A DNA stretch of 46,782 nt, from the NCBI GenBank assembly GCA_964574815.1, contig CAZNPL010000046.1, forward strand, positions 1 to 46,782. Direction: 5' to 3'. Numbering within the stretch: the stretch's first letter is position 1; each line of letters starts with the position of its first letter. Positions 33,559 through 41,661 of the stretch are shown piece after piece. Below the pieces are notes generated by a model that saw nothing but the letters and a program-made list of their open reading frames with translations, was not told the origin of the DNA and did not search any database. The stretch comes from CAZNPL01 sp964574815. GTDB taxonomy: Bacteria; Planctomycetota; Phycisphaerae; UBA1845. The translations under genes and the position numbers were made by a program.

Positions 33559-34652
33559 CGCTTCGGGTCGATCAGGGCTTTGATGGCTTGCCCGCCCGCG
33601 ACGGCTTCGAGGGCCTCGTTCGCGTGGCTTAGGCTGTACCGGTCGAGTTTCAGCATCGACCACGGCCTGGAGCGTTCGGCGTCGGCCATGATGCGCACGC
33701 CGCGATAGAAGTGCGAGAAGTCCGATCCCCAGCAGCCACGTATGTCCAGGTGCTTGCGATTGAGATCGAGGTGCGGGTTGAACGGCACTTCGCCGTGGTC
33801 GGTGTACTGGCCTACGATGACGACGCGCCCTGCGTCGCGGGTAAAGCGCATGGCCTGCACCACGGCGACCGGGATGCCGGTGGCCTCGATGGTGACGTCG
33901 GCGCCGCGCCCACCGGTGTGCTGCAGGACCCAGTCTCGCCGGGCATTTTCGTCGTGGTCCTCGATGTTGAGCACGCCGGCGGCGCCGACTTTTCGGGCGG
34001 TTTCGAGACGATTCGCGGGGGCACCTATGCACAGCACCTTCAGTGCCGCATGCATGCGCGCCAGGGCGACCGCGCTCAGACCGACCGGTCCGCTGCCGAG
34101 CACCAGCACGGTATCGCCGATGGCCACCTCGGCTCGTTCCACGGCGTGCAGGGCAGTGGGCAGCCCGCAGCCTCCGGCCATGAATGATTCGGCCGCCACA
34201 TCTTCCAGGCTGATGCAGCGCGTGCCGGGTTTGAGGTAGAGTTTCTGTGCCCACCCACCGGTGAGGCCGTCGGCGAGGCCGTAGGTGATGCCGTAGACCT
34301 TCCGATGGGGACATCGCGTGGTCGCTTTGGCCACGAGGCACTGATAACAGGCATTGCAGGTTTTGTGCACGTCGAGAAAGGTGACTCGATCGCCCTCGCC
34401 GAATGGTCGCCCGTAGACGTCCGAGACCTGCCCGCGGATCTTTTCCAAGCGCCCGACTGTGACGTGTCCGGGGATGAAGGGGTACGGGACGCCTTCCAAG
34501 CGGCCTCGTTGGAGGTGGACGTCGGTGCCGCAGACCTCGCTGAGCTCGACGTCGAGCAGGGCGGAATCGGGTTCCAGCTCGGGTTCGGGAACCTCCCGCA
34601 GTTCCACGGGGGCGTTGGGTTCAGGAATAACGGCTGCGAGCACACTGGGCAT
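33555..34652 (-). CDS. Zinc-type medium-chain dehydrogenase
   Basis: A 365-residue alcohol-dehydrogenase-like protein. The N-terminal domain has the catalytic Cys in EVCGTDVH and the structural-zinc Cys set C-N-A-C-Y-Q-C with a fourth Cys 8 residues on. The second-position signature reads IPGHVTVG, where most zinc enzymes have GHE, so the Glu is lost. The Rossmann domain shows GSGPVGLSAVALAR, then ATGIPVAVVQAMRF. NAD(P)-dependent oxidation of an alcohol or polyol is likely; the substrate is unknown. The frame extends upstream, but the ATG at 34652 starts the family. A TATACT box at 34715-34720 on this strand may be its -10 element. Confidence 0.87.
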   Translation of the reverse strand: MPSVLAAVIPEPNAPVELREVPEPELEPDSALLDVELSEVCGTDVHLQRGRLEGVPYPFIPGHVTVGRLEKIRGQVSDVYGRPFGEGDRVTFLDVHKTCNACYQCLVAKATTRCPHRKVYGITYGLADGLTGGWAQKLYLKPGTRCISLEDVAAESFMAGGCGLPTALHAVERAEVAIGDTVLVLGSGPVGLSAVALARMHAALKVLCIGAPANRLETARKVGAAGVLNIEDHDENARRDWVLQHTGGRGADVTIEATGIPVAVVQAMRFTRDAGRVVIVGQYTDHGEVPFNPHLDLNRKHLDIRGCWGSDFSHFYRGVRIMADAERSRPWSMLKLDRYSLSHANEALEAVAGGQAIKALIDPKR

Positions 34653-34902
34653 GGCACGATCCTCGATTGCGAACAGAGCGTCGGCGGCGAGCAAGTACCG
34701 CACGATGTGGCTGGAGTATAGCTGCTTTCGATCGACATGGGAGGCGACCGGTCTGCGTCGCGCCGCCCTGCGCGGCCAGTGCTCGTATTGACACGACTGC
34801 GGGCGAGTCGTATCGTGCATACGAAAGAGGCGGTAGCCGTTCCGGGCCCGTGGCGGGCCCATTTTAGTGTCCGGCCGGACAGGCCACCGTGGGAGCAAGT
34901 CC

Positions 34903-36249
34903 GTGATCACCGCGACGAAAGGGCACACGTGCGTCGTCGGGCTCGGCTGGGGCGACGAGGGCAAGGGAAAGGCCGTTGACCTTCTGTGCGCCGAGCACGA
35001 CGTTGTCGTCCGTTACAACGGAGGGGCGAACGCGGGGCATACCGTTCGCATCGGGGAGGAATCCTTCGCGCTGCACCTGCTTCCCAGCGGCGTGCCTCAG
35101 GGCGGAAAGCGATCGGTGATCGGCCCCGGCGTGGTCATCGATATCGAGACGCTGCTGGCGGAGATCGACGAGCTGGCCCGCCGCGGCGTCACGGTCGGCG
35201 ACAACCTGTTCATCAGCGACCGGGCGCACGTAGTGATGCCGTATCACAAGCTGGAGGATCGGCTGAGCGAGGCCGCCGCCTCCGAGGACGATCGCATCGG
35301 GACCACGTCGCGCGGCATCGGTTTCTGCTACGCCGACAAGATGCGGCGAACGACCGCCGTGCGGATCTGCGACCTCTTCCGGCCGGAGCAACTGAAAGAG
35401 CGTGTCGGTGAAGTCGTTCGCCAGAAGCAGGCGATCTTCGATGCACTTTACCAGAATGTTCCGCGCCTGAATGCGGCCGAGATCGCAGACGACCTGCTGC
35501 GGTCCGCCGAACGCATACGACCTTTGGTTTGCGACACGACGGAACTCTTGCAGGATCGAATCGCCGCCGGAGACCGCATCCTGTTCGAGGGCGCCAACGG
35601 CACGCTTCTCGACGTGGATCACGGGACTTATCCATTCGTCACGTCGAGCGGCACGACGGCGAACAGTCTGGGGGGCGGCGCCGGCGTGCCGGTACGCTTC
35701 GTCTCGAATATCGTGGGGGTCACGAAAGCGTACGCGACGCGGGTCGGCCGCGGGCCGTTCGTGACTGAGTTGAAGGACGAGACGGGTGACGCCATTCGGA
35801 AGGCGGGGAACGAATTCGGAACGACGACCGGGCGGCCTCGCCGCTGCGGCTGGTTCGACGCCGTTGCCATCAAATACAGCGCCCGGCTCAGCGGCGTCAC
35901 GGACGTAGCCGTCATGCACCTCGACACGCTTCGCGGGTTCCGCCGAATCGGTCTTTGCAGCGCCTATCGGGTTGACGGAGGTTCGACCAAGGTTTTCCCG
36001 GCGGACGCCGAGTGCCTCGAGCGTATGGAACCGGTGATCGAATGGCACGACGGCTGGGACGAGGATTTGTCGTCGATCGACTGCTATGAGATGCTGCCTG
36101 ACAACGCGCGGCGTTACATCGAGCGTATTGAGCAGGTGTTGGAGACGCCGGTGACGATTATCGGGGTCGGCCCGGAACGCACGCAGGTCGTTCTCAGGGG
36201 CGCGGATTCGCGAGAGAAGGGCGTGATTGCAAGCCGGGGGACCTCGTAG
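34903..36249 (+). CDS. purA: Adenylosuccinate synthetase
   Basis: PurA joins IMP and aspartate using GTP, the first step from IMP to AMP. The 448-residue protein has the N-terminal GLGWGDEGKGKAVDLL P-loop segment with catalytic Asp, NAGHTV, SSGTTANSLGGGAGVP, TGRPRRCGWFDA and the C-terminal IGVGPERTQ. The usual GIGPAY reads GIGFCY here, a small variation. GTG at 34903 has GGAG 9 bases before it and starts where the family starts; an earlier GTG at 34867 would add 12 residues. The uppS gene starts one base after the stop. Confidence 0.97.
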   Translation: MITATKGHTCVVGLGWGDEGKGKAVDLLCAEHDVVVRYNGGANAGHTVRIGEESFALHLLPSGVPQGGKRSVIGPGVVIDIETLLAEIDELARRGVTVGDNLFISDRAHVVMPYHKLEDRLSEAAASEDDRIGTTSRGIGFCYADKMRRTTAVRICDLFRPEQLKERVGEVVRQKQAIFDALYQNVPRLNAAEIADDLLRSAERIRPLVCDTTELLQDRIAAGDRILFEGANGTLLDVDHGTYPFVTSSGTTANSLGGGAGVPVRFVSNIVGVTKAYATRVGRGPFVTELKDETGDAIRKAGNEFGTTTGRPRRCGWFDAVAIKYSARLSGVTDVAVMHLDTLRGFRRIGLCSAYRVDGGSTKVFPADAECLERMEPVIEWHDGWDEDLSSIDCYEMLPDNARRYIERIEQVLETPVTIIGVGPERTQVVLRGADSREKGVIASRGTS

Positions 36250-36250
36250 C

Positions 36251-37042
36251 ATGGCGCCGGAGCGGCTGGATCCACAGCTTGAACTGGGCATCGAGGCCAG
36301 CCGGCTCCCTCGGCACATTGCGGTGATTATGGACGGCAACGGGCGGTGGGCCCGGCAGCGCGATCTGCCGCGCGTGCGGGGTCACGAGGCGGGGGCCAAG
36401 GCGGTTCGGGCCATCGTGACGCGGTGTGCTCGTCTCGGGATCGAGTGCCTCACCCTTTACAGCTTCAGCGCCGAGAACTGGAAGCGGCCGAAGGAGGAGG
36501 TCGACTTTCTGATGGAGCTGTACGGCCAATACCTGATCGCCGAGCGCGGCGAGATCATGGACAACAATGTCCGATTGATTCACGTCGGCCGCCGGGAGGG
36601 CCTGCCCGCGCAGGTGCTCAAGGAGATGGACGTCACTGTCGGGCAGAGTCGCAACAACACCGGGCTCAAGCTTTGTCTGGCGTTGAACTACGGCTCGCGC
36701 AGCGAGATCGTCGAGGCGGTCCGTGCGATCGCCGCCGAGGTTCGCGACGGGAGGATCGCGGTCGAAGATATCGACGAGCGGTTGGTCTCGGGGTCGCTTT
36801 ACACGGGGGGGCTGCCCGATCCGGATCTGCTCATCCGGACGGCCAACGAGCGGCGCCTCAGCAACTTTCTTCTGTGGCAGATCAGCTACACCGAGATCTA
36901 CGTGACGGAGTGCTTGTGGCCCGACTTTTCCGTTGAGGATCTGGATGGGGCGATCCGGGAATTCGCCCGCAGGGAGCGCCGTTACGGCAGCATCCGCCCG
37001 CCGTCTGAACCGGCCCAGCCGCTAGAGGGCGACCATTTCTAG
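36251..37042 (+). CDS. uppS: Isoprenyl transferase (undecaprenyl diphosphate synthase)
   Basis: UppS condenses isopentenyl diphosphate onto farnesyl diphosphate to make the C55 carrier for cell-wall and O-antigen precursors. The 263-residue protein has the active-site motifs HIAVIMDGNGRWA near residue 21 with the catalytic Asp, YSFSAENWKRP near 77, and the C-terminal RTANERRLSNFLLWQ with SYTEIYVTECLWPDF. Conserved residues are intact. ATG at 36251 follows the purA stop closely, so the two are co-transcribed. Confidence 0.97.
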   Translation: MAPERLDPQLELGIEASRLPRHIAVIMDGNGRWARQRDLPRVRGHEAGAKAVRAIVTRCARLGIECLTLYSFSAENWKRPKEEVDFLMELYGQYLIAERGEIMDNNVRLIHVGRREGLPAQVLKEMDVTVGQSRNNTGLKLCLALNYGSRSEIVEAVRAIAAEVRDGRIAVEDIDERLVSGSLYTGGLPDPDLLIRTANERRLSNFLLWQISYTEIYVTECLWPDFSVEDLDGAIREFARRERRYGSIRPPSEPAQPLEGDHF

Positions 37043-37099
37043 CGGATTCGTTGAAGCCGAAATACACGCCATGATCGTCTGCTTGCGTGCTGCGGCCGG

Positions 37100-37312
37100 T
37101 TAAACCCCTACTTGACCGCCCAGAGCGATCGTGAAGAAGTCCTGAGCGGCGAGGAAGATCTCGGTTGCGATGGCCTGTACGAATCCCTCATAAACTTGGA
37201 AGAGGAAGAACTCGGGCGAACAACCGCCAACCTGGAGCAGTGGAACGGCCAGGCCCAGTTTGAGGAGGCGTTTTGACCATCGGGCGAGGGTGTTGTGTCC
37301 GGGAATCATCAT
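37100..37312 (-). CDS. Small exported or lipoprotein-like protein, unknown function
   Basis: A 70-residue protein with a basic N-terminus, a hydrophobic helix (LLKLGLAVPLLQVGGC) and then SPEFFLFQVYEGFVQAIATE. LQVGGC could be a lipobox, with the Cys at about residue 31. Planctomycetes often have short proteins of this type. No function can be given. The 37313-37491 stretch upstream holds no gene. Confidence 0.5.
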   Translation of the reverse strand: MMIPGHNTLARWSKRLLKLGLAVPLLQVGGCSPEFFLFQVYEGFVQAIATEIFLAAQDFFTIALGGQVGV

Positions 37313-37494
37313 GGGGGTTCTCCAACGCGTGGGAGGTCTGTGTGCTCCGTGATCCGGAAGCCCGCGCGGCGTCCCGGCGGCGCGGGACTGAGTCTGGAGC
37401 GCGGTTGCCGGGTGGGATCATAGCGGTCCGGAGGCGGGTTTCAAGGAGACGTTTGGTGGCGGAACGCATCGGGGCTACTTAGAATCGAGACGTG

Positions 37495-38208
37495 ATGAAC
37501 GGGTTTGACGCCTCATTGCTGACGGGCTGGACGGCGGTCTTTCCGCTGCCGAACTGCGTGCTCCTGCCTGGCGGTGTCCTGCCTTTGCACGTGTTCGAAC
37601 CGCGCTACCGGGCGATGGTGTCGGATATCCTGATGCGGTCTCCCGATCGCCGCCTGCTGGCGATCGCCAAGCTCGAGCGGGACGACGAGGACCTGTACCT
37701 TACCAACCACGCCTCGATTCATCCTGTTGTCTGTGTCAGTCAGATGGTACAGCACGTTCACCTGCCCGATGGCTGCGTCAACGTTCTCACGGTGGGGCGG
37801 GCCCGCGCGAGGATCATTGCAGACGACGGGTCCGGGATCTATCGCCGCGCGCGGCTCAGCCCGTTGAGGACGGAGCCGGACAACATGCTGGACAGCGTCG
37901 ATGAGGCGGTGGATCGTGTGCGCGGGCTGTTATGGAAGCTGGCGGACCCGGAGCACCCGGAGCCTTGTGAAATTGCCGACGAGATTCTGCGCAAGTCGCC
38001 CACGGCGGCCACCCTGGTGGATCTGGCCACCTTTCATCTGCTCGACGGTCAGGACACGCTTTTGAAACAGCGGATCCTCGAGGAAGAGCAGCTTACCGTT
38101 CGTGCGGAGATCCTGGCCGAGCGGCTGCAGGCGATTCTGGATTGCCGGGACGGCGCGTCGGAAGCATCAGCCGGCGGCTGCTGGCCGCCGCAGGACACGT
38201 TAAATTAA
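37495..38208 (+). CDS. Lon N-terminal (LON substrate-binding) domain protein
   Basis: The first 200 residues match the N-terminal domain of Lon protease: VFPLPNCVLLPGGVLPLHVF with the following EPRYRAM signature near residue 40, then HPVVCVSQMVQHVHLPDGCVN and a helical second half. No ATPase or protease domain follows, so this is the stand-alone LON-domain family of unknown role. A GTG at 37492 abuts the ATG at 37495; either may be used. A hairpin (GCTGCC/GGCAGC, 38214-38240) follows the stop, without a T-run. Confidence 0.87.
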   Translation: MNGFDASLLTGWTAVFPLPNCVLLPGGVLPLHVFEPRYRAMVSDILMRSPDRRLLAIAKLERDDEDLYLTNHASIHPVVCVSQMVQHVHLPDGCVNVLTVGRARARIIADDGSGIYRRARLSPLRTEPDNMLDSVDEAVDRVRGLLWKLADPEHPEPCEIADEILRKSPTAATLVDLATFHLLDGQDTLLKQRILEEEQLTVRAEILAERLQAILDCRDGASEASAGGCWPPQDTLN

Positions 38209-38678
38209 AGTGAGCTGCCGGCGACACCGGTCGAGGCAGCCTGGATGTCATACCGCCTGAATTCCGCTGAACGCCGGCTTGAACCACGGTCCGGGCCGGC
38301 CCACGCTCATTGCGGTCTCCTGACAGCTTTTTACAGGCCTCATCGAACGTGCTCATCGGCGCAGGTGCTTGTCAATAAAGGGCTTATGCTGACCATCGGG
38401 TACCGGGCATCTCGCCTCGGTGGGGGCGGCTGGTCGTCGCGAGCGTCGGCCCCTAGCCTGTTATCGTTTGATGTCCGGTTGGACCGGCGATCATCGCGAC
38501 GCAATGGGGCTGGCCGGCGCCTCCATGGCCAGATCGCGCGCCGACAAGCGGCTCGTTGCACCCAGAGAAAGAAGCCGTGACAGTACGGCGAGGAGTTGCC
38601 GCCGTGGCGCATTCGTCGGAACCTGCGTTTCCGATTGGTTTGGATCAATCCTTCCTCCGACACAGGACACGCACGATC
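38209..38678 (+). other. 470-base intergenic stretch
   Basis: After the hairpin at 38214-38240 no coding frame has a ribosome binding site or family resemblance; long open frames on both strands are by-products of high GC. A TTATCGTTT stretch near 38461 could belong to a promoter for the peptidase gene, but there is no matching -35 element. Confidence 0.5.
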
Positions 38679-41528
38679 ATGAAACAGCGATCCGCATTGT
38701 CGATTATTGTCCTTTTCCTGACCACGCTGGCGGTGGGGCCGGCTGCGCTGCTCGCGAAGGAACTGCCGACCGATTCGCGGGTGCTCACCGGGCGGCTGGA
38801 CAACGGCGTCACGTGGATGTACCGCCGACACGACAACCCGCCGGGGAAGATGGCGCTGATGATGCACGTCGACTCGGGCTCGCTGAACGAGACCGAGAAG
38901 CAGCGGGGCCTGGCTCACTTTATTGAACACATGTGCTTTAACGGCACGGAGAACTTCCCGCCCGGCGAGCTGATTCCGTACTTCGAGAGCATCGGCATGG
39001 AGTTCGGTCCGGACCTGAACGCCTTCACCAGCTTCGACCAGACGGCCTACATGCTGTTCACGCCGAACACCGAGGCGGAACAGATCGACAAGGCGCTCAC
39101 TGTACTGAGCGACTATGCCTTTCGGGTGTTGCTGCTGGAGGAGGAGATCGACAAGGAGCGGGGCGTCATATTGGAGGAGGCTCGCGCCGGCAAGAATGCC
39201 AACCAGCGCGTGCGGGACAAGCTCTGGCCCGAGCTGTTCGAGGGAACGCGTATCGCCAAGCGTCTCCCCATCGGGCTGGAGGAAGTCATCGCCAACGCAC
39301 CTCGCGAGGTGTTCGTGGATTACTATCGCACGTGGTACCGGCCGGAGAACGTCACGGTCGTTCTGGTGGGCGATGCGGATCACGAGGGGATCGTCCCGCT
39401 GATCGAGAAGCGGTTCGGGCGGTACGAGGCGCCGGTCCCCGCGCGCGAGCAGAAAGGGCCGGAGTTCAAGCCGTTCACCGAACAGCGGGGGCTGGTGGTG
39501 ACGGATCCGGAGCTGGCCCGGTGCCGAATCCAGATGTACAACGTGCGGCCCGGGCGCCCCTCGACGACGACGGAGAAGCTGTGGCGGACGGAACTGGTCG
39601 AGTCGGTGGCCGGCTGGATCATGGACCGGCGGTTCGATGATCTGGTGAACAAGGGGGAGGCCAGCTTTCGGACGGCCAACGCCGGCGTCGGCAACTTCTT
39701 CAACGATGCCCTGCTGATCACGGGGATGGCGATGGGCGAGCCGGACGAGTGGTCGGACATGCTCGAGCAGCTCGTGACCGAGGTAAAGCGGGCGCGCGAG
39801 CACGGTTTCACGCTGCGCGAGCTGGGGCTGGCGAAGAAGGAACTGCTCGCCGGCGCCAAGCGGGCCGTCCGGACCGAGCCGACGCGCAACGCCCGGGGGT
39901 TCGCGTTTCAGATCATCTCGGCGGTGAACGAGGAGGAGCCGATCCTGTCGGCTGAGCAGGAGCTCGATCTGCACGAGAAGATGCTTCCGACGATCACGCT
40001 GGACGAAGTGAACGCGGTGATGAAGAAGCACTTTACGCCGGGCACGTTCGCCTACGTGGTGACCACGCCGGACAAACCGGGAGTGCCGGTGCCGGAGCGG
40101 GATGAGGTACTGGCCATGGCCCGGTCCGCCTGGGCGCGCGAGGTCGAGGCGCTGCGGGAGGACGAAGCGGTCACGCAGTTGCTGCCCGAGCTTCCCGATC
40201 CCGGGAAGGTGGTCGAATCCAGCATGGATGAGGATCTGAAAATCACCAGTGGCTGGCTGTCCAACGGCGTCCGCTTTCATCATCGGTTCATGGATTACAA
40301 GAAGGATCAGGTGCTGGTGACGATCAGCCTGGCGGGCGGGCAGATCGAGGAGACGGCCGAGAACGCGGGGATTACGGAGGTGGCGACGCTGGCGGTGAGG
40401 GAGGCCGCGACCTCGCGTCTGACATCCACACAGATGCGCGACCTGATGACGGGGAAGAACATTAACGTTTTCGGCAGCGCCTCGGATGATGCGTTCGGCA
40501 TCACGGTGACGGGGTCGCCCGAGGATCTCGAGGCCGGGATGCAGCAGGTCTACGCGCTTCTGACCGACGGGAAGATCGAAGAGGCGGCGTTCAAGAACTG
40601 GAAGCTCAACATGCTGCAGCGGATCGCGCAACTGGAAAAGATGCCTCGTTTTCAGGCGATGGTGGCCACATCCGATCTGCTCTCCGGCGGGGATCCGCGC
40701 CGCACGTACTGGACCCGGGAGCGGGTGAAGGGGCAGTCGCGTTCGGAAGCGCAGGCGTGGTTCGAACGTCTGTGCCGCGAAGCCCCCATCGAGGTGTCGG
40801 TAGTCGGCGATATTTCGCTCGAGAAGGTCCGGCCACTGCTGACGCGTTACCTGGGATCGCTTCCCGAGCGATCCCGCACGGCGGATCATCTGGCGAGTTT
40901 GCGGCATCTGGATCGCCCGGCCGGTCCGCTCTCGCGGCGGATGGAGGTCGAGACGATGACGCCGCAGGCAATGGCCATCGCCGGGTTCGTCGGCTGCGAC
41001 GTGCGGCACGTCACCGATCGCCGGGCGTTGGAGGTGTGTTCGAACGTTCTTTCCAGTCGGTTGATCAAGCGTATCCGGGAGGAGTTGTCGCTGGTTTACT
41101 CGATCGGGGCACAGAATGCTCCGTCGGACGCGTACGTGGACGCCGGGGTGTTTCTCGCCGCGGCTCCTTGCGATCCCGAGAAGGTCGAGACGCTGGTCGA
41201 TGAGGTTCGGACCATCTTTAATGACTTTGCTGAGAAGGGTCCGACGGAGGAGGAACTGGCGAACGCCAAGAGGCAGATCGCCGAGAACCTGGACAACGAG
41301 ATGAAAGAGCCGGGTTACTGGTCGGGCGTGCTTCGCGCGCTCGATCTGCACGGGCGCGCGCTCGCCGAGCAGAAGCGTGAGAAATCGGCGTTCGAGAAAC
41401 TCACGGGCGAGCAGGTGCGCGACGTGTTCCGGGCGTACAACAAGCCGGAGCAGCGGTTCAAGGTGATCGCGGTGCCGGCGCAGCCTGAGACGGAGGCGAA
41501 GGAGCCGGAGGCGGCGGCAGCATCGTGA
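38679..41528 (+). CDS. Exported M16-family metallopeptidase (two tandem M16 halves)
   Basis: A 949-residue protein with a signal peptide (MKQRSALSIIVLFLTTLAVG, cut near LLAKE). The first M16 half has the inverted zinc motif HFIEHMCF near residue 86 (His-x-x-Glu-His) and downstream Glu in ILEEARAG. The second half starts around residue 520 (GVRFHHRFMDYKKDQ) and lacks the zinc motif, as usual for the inactive half. It belongs with pitrilysin/insulinase-like peptidases exported to the periplasm or cell envelope. An in-frame upstream extension has no signal peptide, so the ATG at 38679 is the start. Confidence 0.92.
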   Translation: MKQRSALSIIVLFLTTLAVGPAALLAKELPTDSRVLTGRLDNGVTWMYRRHDNPPGKMALMMHVDSGSLNETEKQRGLAHFIEHMCFNGTENFPPGELIPYFESIGMEFGPDLNAFTSFDQTAYMLFTPNTEAEQIDKALTVLSDYAFRVLLLEEEIDKERGVILEEARAGKNANQRVRDKLWPELFEGTRIAKRLPIGLEEVIANAPREVFVDYYRTWYRPENVTVVLVGDADHEGIVPLIEKRFGRYEAPVPAREQKGPEFKPFTEQRGLVVTDPELARCRIQMYNVRPGRPSTTTEKLWRTELVESVAGWIMDRRFDDLVNKGEASFRTANAGVGNFFNDALLITGMAMGEPDEWSDMLEQLVTEVKRAREHGFTLRELGLAKKELLAGAKRAVRTEPTRNARGFAFQIISAVNEEEPILSAEQELDLHEKMLPTITLDEVNAVMKKHFTPGTFAYVVTTPDKPGVPVPERDEVLAMARSAWAREVEALREDEAVTQLLPELPDPGKVVESSMDEDLKITSGWLSNGVRFHHRFMDYKKDQVLVTISLAGGQIEETAENAGITEVATLAVREAATSRLTSTQMRDLMTGKNINVFGSASDDAFGITVTGSPEDLEAGMQQVYALLTDGKIEEAAFKNWKLNMLQRIAQLEKMPRFQAMVATSDLLSGGDPRRTYWTRERVKGQSRSEAQAWFERLCREAPIEVSVVGDISLEKVRPLLTRYLGSLPERSRTADHLASLRHLDRPAGPLSRRMEVETMTPQAMAIAGFVGCDVRHVTDRRALEVCSNVLSSRLIKRIREELSLVYSIGAQNAPSDAYVDAGVFLAAAPCDPEKVETLVDEVRTIFNDFAEKGPTEEELANAKRQIAENLDNEMKEPGYWSGVLRALDLHGRALAEQKREKSAFEKLTGEQVRDVFRAYNKPEQRFKVIAVPAQPETEAKEPEAAAAS

Positions 41529-41661
41529 GTTGCCGACGGTGCTTCCTTCGGCGTTCAGAGGCGCCGTTCGCAACGCAATCCACAGGCACACCGGCGCGTC
41601 GGCAGTCAGCGCAGAGGGCACGGTGGCCGCGGAACCGATCATCGTTCCGCGCCCGCCGCAG

